From NCBI RefSeq assembly GCF_035982055.1, contig NZ_CP108427.1, positions 5,827,001 to 5,891,000 on the forward strand: DNA of 64,000 nucleotides, given 5' to 3'. Shown here one piece after another: positions 58,822 to 64,000 of the stretch. The position numbers and the translations under genes are program-made. Every line of letters begins with the position of its first letter. Within the stretch, counting starts at the first letter, position 1. The notes beneath the pieces were generated by a model. It ran no database searches and had not been told where the DNA came from. It was given only the letters and a program-made list of their open reading frames with translations. This DNA comes from Streptomyces sp. NBC_01288. Its GTDB lineage: Bacteria; Actinomycetota; Actinomycetes; Streptomycetales; Streptomycetaceae.

Positions 58822-61776
58822 CTAGGAAGTCGAGACCGGGCTGAGGAGCGAGCGCACCTGTGCGGCCTCCGGCGAGTCCAGCCCCTCGTAGATCTCCAGG
58901 GCTTCACGCAGGCAGACCTGGGCCCGCCCGGAGTGTCCGATCCCGTTCAGCGCCCTGCCCAGCACGGTGAGCACATGCGCGCGACGCCATTCGCCGCCGA
59001 TTCCCCGGAGGACGGTGAGCGCCATCTCGGCATTGCTCGCGGCGCCGGCCTGCCTGCGGGCGTCGAGGTCGACCTCCGCGAGCCGGCAGAGCGTCATGCC
59101 CTCCCACAGGCGCTGGCGGCTGGAGCGGAAGACCCGGAGGGCCTCCTCCAACTGCTCGGCGGCGTTGGCGTGTTGGCCCGTCTTGCCGAGGGCCATCCCG
59201 AGCGCGTAGTGCCCGTTCGCCCCCCGCAGGGAGTGGCCCAGGTTCTCGTAGATGTCGACTCCCTGCCGGGCGAGTTCGACCGCCGATTCGGCACGGCCCG
59301 TCGCGAGGTGGAGACGGGACAGGTTGCAGAGGGCGGCCGCCGCTCCCGCCATGTCGCCGCAGTGCCGGAACTTCGTGATGGCCCGGCCGAAGTGGTCCTC
59401 GGCGTCCTGGTGCCGGTTCTGGTAGAAGGCGATGCCGCCGAGGATGTTCGCCGCCCAGCAGGACGGCAGCAGGTCGTCGGTGGTCTCCGCGAGCCGGAAC
59501 GCCTCCTGCGCCTCCCGGTATCCCATGTCGAAGAGCCCGGAGAAGAGGCGCGCGTTGCTCAGGACGACCGACGCCCGTCCCTCCGCCCGGACGTCGCCCT
59601 CGGCACGCGCGGCATCACGAAGGGCCGCCGCGGCCGTCTCGTACTCCTTCGAGTTGGCGCCCGACTCGGCGAGGTCGACCGACGCCCACATGAGGTCGAT
59701 CGCACGGCGCAGGGTGCCCTTCTCCGTGGACTGCCGTACGCAGGCGAGCAGCGGTACGGCCTCCAAGTAGAGCCAGTCCCAGGCCGCTTGGCGGTTCACG
59801 AAGGTCAGGCCCTCGACGGCGGTCGGCTCCAGGTGGTCCACCAGCCGGTCCCCGGGGCGTTCGATCGCGTAGACCCCCGCCGCCGTCGCCAGATAGAAGT
59901 CCAGCAACCGCGAGAGCGCCGCCCCCCGCTCGGTCGGCGACGACTCGTCCCGCTCCGCGCACGCACGCGCGTAGAGCCGCACCAGATCGTGGTACCGGTA
60001 GCGTCCGGGAGCCGCCGATTCGACAAGTGACGTGTCTACGAGGGACTCCAGCACGTCCTCCGTCTCCTCGACCGGGAGGTCCAGCACCGCCGCGGCCGCC
60101 GCGAGGGAGATGTCCGGGCCGTCGGCGAGGCCCAGCAGGCGGAACGCTCGTGCCTGGGCCGGCTCCAACTGGCCGTAGCCCAGCTCGAAGGTGGCCTTCA
60201 CGGCCAGGTCGCCGGCCTGGAGTTCGTCCAACCTCCGTCGCTCGTCGGCGAGTTTGGCGGCGAGGACGGAGACCGTCCAGGTACGGCGGGCCGCGAGGCG
60301 GGACGCCGCGATGCGGATCGCGAGGGGCAGGAAGCCGCACGCCGCCACCACGTCCAGGGCGGATTCCCGTTCGGCGGCGACGCGTTCGGCGCCGACGATC
60401 TTCGTGAAGAGTTGCAGCGCCTCCTCGGGGGACATCACGTCCAGGTCGATGAGATGTGCTCCGGCGAGGTCCACCATCCGTACGCGGGATGTCACCAGTG
60501 CCGCGCAGCCCTCCATACCGGGGAGCAGGGGGCGTACTTGCGCCGCGTCCCGCGCGTTGTCCAGCAGTACCAGCACCCGCCGCCCGTCCAGCGCCGACCG
60601 GTACAGCGCGGACCGTTCCTCCAAGGAGTCCGGTATCGCGGAGTCCGCGGTGCCCAACGCCCGCAGGAACGCGCCCAGTACGGTCTCCGGCTCGGCGGAG
60701 CGGGAGCCCGCGCCCTGGAGATCGACGTACAACTGGCCGTCGGGGAAGGTGGATCGGGCCTGGTGGGCCACGTGGACGGCGAGAGTTGTCTTCCCCACTC
60801 CGCCGATGCCCGCCAGCGCCGACACCGCCATCACGCGGCCCTCGGCCGAGGCCAGGACGTCGATCAGTTCGGTCACGAAGGAGACGCGGCCGGTGAAGTC
60901 GGGGACCGTCGCCGGGAGTTGGTGGGGGCGGACCGGTGTCGGCACGGTCTCCGCCGCCGGCGCGGAGGGCTCCGCCAGGCCCGGGTCGGCCTGGAGGATG
61001 CGGTTCTGGAGTTCGCGCAGGCCCGGGCGCGGGTCCACGCCCAGCTCGTCGGCGAGCAGGCGCCGGGTGTCCGCGTACACGGCCAGAGCCTCCGCCTGGC
61101 GGCCGGAGCGGTACAGGGCGAGCATCAGCAGTTCGCGGAGGCGTTCGCGAAGCGGGTGGGCCGCGGTGAGGGCGGTCAACTCACTGACCGCCTCCGCGTG
61201 GCAGCCCTGCTCCAGGTCCATGTCCAGCCGGGATTCCAGGAGTTGGAGCCGCCACTCCTCCAGACGGACCCGCTGCGCCTCCGCGTAGGGCCCGGGGAGT
61301 CCGGCCAGCGGCTCGCCGTCCCACAGCGCGAGCGCCCGGCCCAGCAGGTCCCGCGCATGGCCCAGGTCGCCCGCCGACTTCGCCTTCTCCGCCTCGTTCG
61401 CCAGGTCGTGCACCTCGGCCACGTCCAACGCGCCCTCGGGCAGCCCCCGTACGGCGTACCCGCCCGACTCGCTGACCAGCACCCCGGCGTCCAGCGACTT
61501 GCGCAGCCGGGACGCGTACGTCCGCACCGCGGCCAGCGCCTGCGACGGAGGTTCGTCACCCCACAGTGCGTCGATCAGCTCACCGGCGGTCGCCGTGCGG
61601 CCCTCGCGCAGCAACAGCGCGGCCAGCAGGGCGCGTTGCTGCGGCGAGCCCGTGTTCAGCGAAACAGGGCCCCGCCAGGCACGTACCGGACCGAGCACGC
61701 TGAAGCGCAGCGCGGTCGACTCCTTCGAGCCGGACCCGGGGCGCCGCTGCTCCGGTACTCGCGGTCCACCGTCCAT
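58822..61776 (-). CDS. afsR: AfsR, SARP-family global activator with NB-ARC and TPR domains
   Basis: A 984-residue regulator (S. coelicolor AfsR is 993). Residues about 20-270 are the SARP part: OmpR-type winged helix (SPQQRALLAALLLREGRTAT) and bacterial transcriptional activation domain. Residues about 290-600 are an NB-ARC ATPase with Walker A GIGGVGKTT (323-331) and Walker B LVLLDNARD (402-410). From about 620 to the end are TPR repeats (for example NLSRLHLATGRAESAVELARQ). AfsK phosphorylates it, and it activates afsS. ATG 61776. It is divergent from the regulon amidohydrolase, whose operator stands in the shared gap. Confidence 0.95.
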   Translation of the reverse strand: MDGGPRVPEQRRPGSGSKESTALRFSVLGPVRAWRGPVSLNTGSPQQRALLAALLLREGRTATAGELIDALWGDEPPSQALAAVRTYASRLRKSLDAGVLVSESGGYAVRGLPEGALDVAEVHDLANEAEKAKSAGDLGHARDLLGRALALWDGEPLAGLPGPYAEAQRVRLEEWRLQLLESRLDMDLEQGCHAEAVSELTALTAAHPLRERLRELLMLALYRSGRQAEALAVYADTRRLLADELGVDPRPGLRELQNRILQADPGLAEPSAPAAETVPTPVRPHQLPATVPDFTGRVSFVTELIDVLASAEGRVMAVSALAGIGGVGKTTLAVHVAHQARSTFPDGQLYVDLQGAGSRSAEPETVLGAFLRALGTADSAIPDSLEERSALYRSALDGRRVLVLLDNARDAAQVRPLLPGMEGCAALVTSRVRMVDLAGAHLIDLDVMSPEEALQLFTKIVGAERVAAERESALDVVAACGFLPLAIRIAASRLAARRTWTVSVLAAKLADERRRLDELQAGDLAVKATFELGYGQLEPAQARAFRLLGLADGPDISLAAAAAVLDLPVEETEDVLESLVDTSLVESAAPGRYRYHDLVRLYARACAERDESSPTERGAALSRLLDFYLATAAGVYAIERPGDRLVDHLEPTAVEGLTFVNRQAAWDWLYLEAVPLLACVRQSTEKGTLRRAIDLMWASVDLAESGANSKEYETAAAALRDAARAEGDVRAEGRASVVLSNARLFSGLFDMGYREAQEAFRLAETTDDLLPSCWAANILGGIAFYQNRHQDAEDHFGRAITKFRHCGDMAGAAAALCNLSRLHLATGRAESAVELARQGVDIYENLGHSLRGANGHYALGMALGKTGQHANAAEQLEEALRVFRSSRQRLWEGMTLCRLAEVDLDARRQAGAASNAEMALTVLRGIGGEWRRAHVLTVLGRALNGIGHSGRAQVCLREALEIYEGLDSPEAAQVRSLLSPVSTS

Positions 61777-61950
61777 CGCCGTTCCCCCTAGGCAAGCCTG
61801 TTAACTACGACAGTTTGCCTTGTCCGCGCCCGATGCGTCAGCTCTCGGGGGCGCCGGTCACAGGTGGCCACGCGGGATATCACAAGGCCCTCACACCGCC
61901 TACGCACAGTTCCGCACACAACCGAGCATCCCGAACCCGGATCCAGCTAG

Positions 61951-61965
61951 CTGACGGGTCGTCAG
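61951..61965. promoter_or_regulatory. regulon operator 8
   Basis: CTGACGGGTCGTCAG, matching consensus CTGACGnnnCGTCAG perfectly. It lies 21 bases before ATG 61987 and about 175 bases from the afsR start. Confidence 0.8.
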
Positions 61966-61986
61966 ATCGGCGCTACCGTGAGCGCC

Positions 61987-63240
61987 ATGGACACCCAGAA
62001 CCCCCAGGCGACCGACCAGGCGGCCCTCCCTCTGATCATCTCCGTCGACGACCACACCGTGGAGCCCGCCGACGTCTGGCAGCACCGGCTGCCCAAGAAG
62101 TACCTGGACACCGGCCCGCGCATAGTCCGCGCGCCACTGAAGGAAATGACGTTCCTCGGCGGCCGGTTCAAGCCCGTCATGGGCGAACCCGGCGACGACG
62201 GCCCCATCGGCGACTGGTGGGTCTACGAGGACCTGCACCGACCCCTCACCCGCCTCGACACGGCCGTCGGCTACAGCAGGGACGAGATCAAGCTCGAAGT
62301 CATCACTTACGAGCAGATGCGGCCGGGCTCCTACGACGTCCCGTCCCGGCTCGCCGACATGGACGTCAACCACGTCCAGTCCGCGCTGTGTTTCCCCACC
62401 TTCCCGCGCTTCTGCGGCCAGACGTTCACCGAGGCCGCCGACCGCGAACTCGGGCTGCTGTGCGTCCGCGCCTACAACGACTGGATGGTGGAGGAGTGGT
62501 GCGGCCCGGACGCGAACGGCCGCCTGATACCACTCCCTCTCATCCCGTTGTGGGACCCGGAGTTGGCCGCCGCGGAGGTCCGCCGCAACGCCGCCCGCGG
62601 CACCCGTGCCGTCGCCTTCTCCGAGATACCCCCGCACCTCGGCCTGCCCTCCATCCACACCGACGCCTGGGACCCGTTCCTCGCCGCCTGCGCCGAGACC
62701 GGCACGGTCATCGCCATGCACATCGGCTCCAGCAGCCGTATGCCGTCGACGTCTGCGGACGCGCCGCCCGCCGTCGGGTCGACGATCACCTTCGCCAACT
62801 GCTGCTATTCCATGGTGGATTGGCTGATGAGCGGCAAGTTCGAGCGCTTCCCGGACCTCAAAGTCATGTACGCCGAGGGCCAGATCGGCTGGATCCCCTA
62901 CATCCTGGAGCGCGCCGACGTGGTCTGGGAGGAGAACCGCGCCTGGGGCGGCGTCGCCGACAAGGTCCACCGCCCGCCGTCCGAACTCTTCACCGAGCAC
63001 GTCTACGGCTGCTTCTTCGACGACGCGTTCGGCCTGAAGAACCTCGACTCGATCGGCGTCGGCAACGTCCTCTACGAGACCGACTACCCCCACTCCGACT
63101 CCACGTGGCCCAAGTCCCGCGAGGTCGGCGAGGCACAGATGGGCCACCTGGCACCGGACGTGGTCGAACGGATCGTACGAGGCAACGCGATCGACCTGCT
63201 GGGCCTGACCCCGGCCGGCCTGTGGGAGGGCCCCAAGTGA
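61987..63240 (+). CDS. amidohydrolase-2 family protein
   Basis: A 417-residue paralogue of the protein at 16311, sharing IISVDDHTVEPADVW, then CFPTFPRFCGQTF, MHIGSSSRMP and ETDYPHSDSTWP at matching places. Substrate pockets may differ, as the middle loops (residues about 45-60 and 290-330) are unlike. Starts at GTG 61978 and ATG 61987 are both possible; I prefer ATG. There is little room for a ribosome site after the operator. The GTG of the next gene overlaps its stop by 4 bases, so the two are coupled. Confidence 0.87.
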   Translation: MDTQNPQATDQAALPLIISVDDHTVEPADVWQHRLPKKYLDTGPRIVRAPLKEMTFLGGRFKPVMGEPGDDGPIGDWWVYEDLHRPLTRLDTAVGYSRDEIKLEVITYEQMRPGSYDVPSRLADMDVNHVQSALCFPTFPRFCGQTFTEAADRELGLLCVRAYNDWMVEEWCGPDANGRLIPLPLIPLWDPELAAAEVRRNAARGTRAVAFSEIPPHLGLPSIHTDAWDPFLAACAETGTVIAMHIGSSSRMPSTSADAPPAVGSTITFANCCYSMVDWLMSGKFERFPDLKVMYAEGQIGWIPYILERADVVWEENRAWGGVADKVHRPPSELFTEHVYGCFFDDAFGLKNLDSIGVGNVLYETDYPHSDSTWPKSREVGEAQMGHLAPDVVERIVRGNAIDLLGLTPAGLWEGPK

Positions 63241-64000
63241 CCAGCCTCGGCTACGGCATTCAGCTGCCCGTCCAGTCCCAGAGCACCATCTACGCCGAGC
63301 CCTGGGAGGCCGACGCCGGTCCCGCCGACCTCGTCGAGATCGCGCGGGCCGCCGACCGGGCCGGCTTCGACTACATCGCGGGCTGCGACCACGTCGGCGT
63401 CCCGCGCCGCCTCGCCGCCGCCATGAGCACGATCTGGTACGACCCCGTCGCCACCCTCTCCTACCTCGCGGGCGTCACCGAACGCGTCCGCCTGCTCAGC
63501 CATGTCGCGGTCGTAGGACTGCGGCACCCGCTGCTCACCGCCAAGCAGTACGCCACCCTCGACCACCTCAGCGGGGGCCGGCTGATCCTCGGGGTCGGCG
63601 CCGGGCACGTACAGGAGGAGTTCGAGGCGCTGGGGGTCGACTTCGAGCGCCGGGGGCCCGTTCTCGACGAGTCGATCGACGCGTTGCGTGCCGCGCTCGG
63701 ACCGGACGAATTCCCGGAGCACCACGGCAAGTTGTACGACTTCGAGGGGCTCGGGCAGCGGCCCCGGCCCGCGCAGGAACACGTCCCGCTCTGGGTCGGA
63801 GGGTCGTCCCCCGCCGCCGTACGCCGGGCCGCGCTCAAGGCGGACGGCTGGTTGCCGCAGGGCGACCCGCGCGACAAGCTGCCCGCGCAGATCGAGCGGA
63901 TACGGCGACTGCGCGAAGAGGCCGCCGTGGAGGGGCCGTTCGTGTTCGGGGCGATCACCGAGCCGCTGTACATCGGCGATCCGGGGTGGGAGGTCGGGCG
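63237..64000 (+). CDS. F420-dependent LLM-class oxidoreductase, 3' end outside the window
   Basis: The first 254 residues of a luciferase-like monooxygenase-fold enzyme that uses coenzyme F420. Motifs seen are LVEIARAADRAGFDYIAGCDH, the barrel strand VRLLSHVAVVGLRHPLLTAKQ, and RLILGVGAGHVQEEFEALG, given here in parts. GTG 63237 overlaps the amidohydrolase stop. In cholesterol-degrading mycobacteria a similar F420 enzyme lies in the side-chain and ring catabolic cluster; this supports the pathway type without fixing it. Confidence 0.87.
   Translation, partial: MTSLGYGIQLPVQSQSTIYAEPWEADAGPADLVEIARAADRAGFDYIAGCDHVGVPRRLAAAMSTIWYDPVATLSYLAGVTERVRLLSHVAVVGLRHPLLTAKQYATLDHLSGGRLILGVGAGHVQEEFEALGVDFERRGPVLDESIDALRAALGPDEFPEHHGKLYDFEGLGQRPRPAQEHVPLWVGGSSPAAVRRAALKADGWLPQGDPRDKLPAQIERIRRLREEAAVEGPFVFGAITEPLYIGDPGWEVG

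Noticed and set aside
14708..64000. Assigning the regulon to cholesterol or steroid degradation
   Set aside because: No 3-ketosteroid hydroxylase, ring-cleavage dioxygenase, cytochrome P450 or Mce transporter gene is present in the window, and the operator does not resemble KstR sites; only the general type of chemistry is supported.

Overview
The window is high-GC actinobacterial DNA and almost certainly a Streptomyces chromosome arm-proximal or core segment. It has strong G/C bias in third codon positions, frequent GTG starts, only two TTA codons that I noticed, a SARP regulator, an ECF sigma/ZAS anti-sigma pair, and copies of a short repeat (core GCGCAGTTCCCCGCGCCCCT) that I know from Streptomyces intergenic regions. 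Most decisively, it holds afsK, afsS and afsR, the global switch for antibiotic production. Nothing here is a PKS/NRPS cluster, phage or transposase.

Layout. 1-14.7 kb is conserved-looking Streptomyces core: a partial alpha/beta hydrolase, an ABC-2 exporter pair, a Prim-Pol-like protein, an NsdA-like TPR regulator, a Pro/Gln-rich membrane protein, a solute-binding lipoprotein, an SCO4402-type protein, purU, an ECF sigma factor with a fused ZAS/DinB partner, a STAS antagonist and an EF-hand protein. 14.7-25.1, 30.1-37.1 and 39.2-40.1 kb, plus 46.5-49.4, 54.2-58.2 and 61.9-64.0 kb, carry scattered acyl-CoA catabolic genes: four acyl-CoA dehydrogenases, two AMP-forming and one ADP-forming acyl-CoA ligase, two enoyl-CoA hydratases, two thiolase/lipid-transfer proteins, two DUF35 proteins, two paralogous amidohydrolases, an SDR, a zinc alcohol dehydrogenase, a flavin reductase, a flavin monooxygenase, a metal-dependent cyclase-family hydrolase and two F420-type enzymes. 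Between them lie accessory genes: two MFS carriers, a GlxA-type regulator, a tannase-like secreted esterase, a Phd/PIN toxin-antitoxin pair and two GNAT acetyltransferases. 50.3-61.8 kb is the afsK/afsS/afsR region.

How the genes work together. Twelve copies of a 15-bp palindrome, consensus CTGACGnnnCGTCAG, sit in eight intergenic regions, every one next to a catabolic gene. Divergent promoters usually carry two copies with centres 24-28 bp apart; single promoters carry one. This ties about 20 genes, dispersed over 46 kb, into one probable TetR-type regulon for an unidentified substrate. The gene content (paired acyl-CoA dehydrogenases, thiolase plus DUF35, amidohydrolase, F420 enzyme, flavin reductase) resembles actinobacterial degradation of polycyclic or branched side-chain compounds, but no ring-cleavage gene is present, so the substrate is open. 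One block of this regulon lies inside the afsK-afsS interval.

Other points of note are an in-frame copy of the dispersed repeat inside an acyl-CoA dehydrogenase gene, a roughly 780-bp pair of long inverted repeats in a 912-bp gene-free stretch, a SARP-like direct repeat plus a 13-bp leader hairpin before afsS, and several clear bidirectional terminators.
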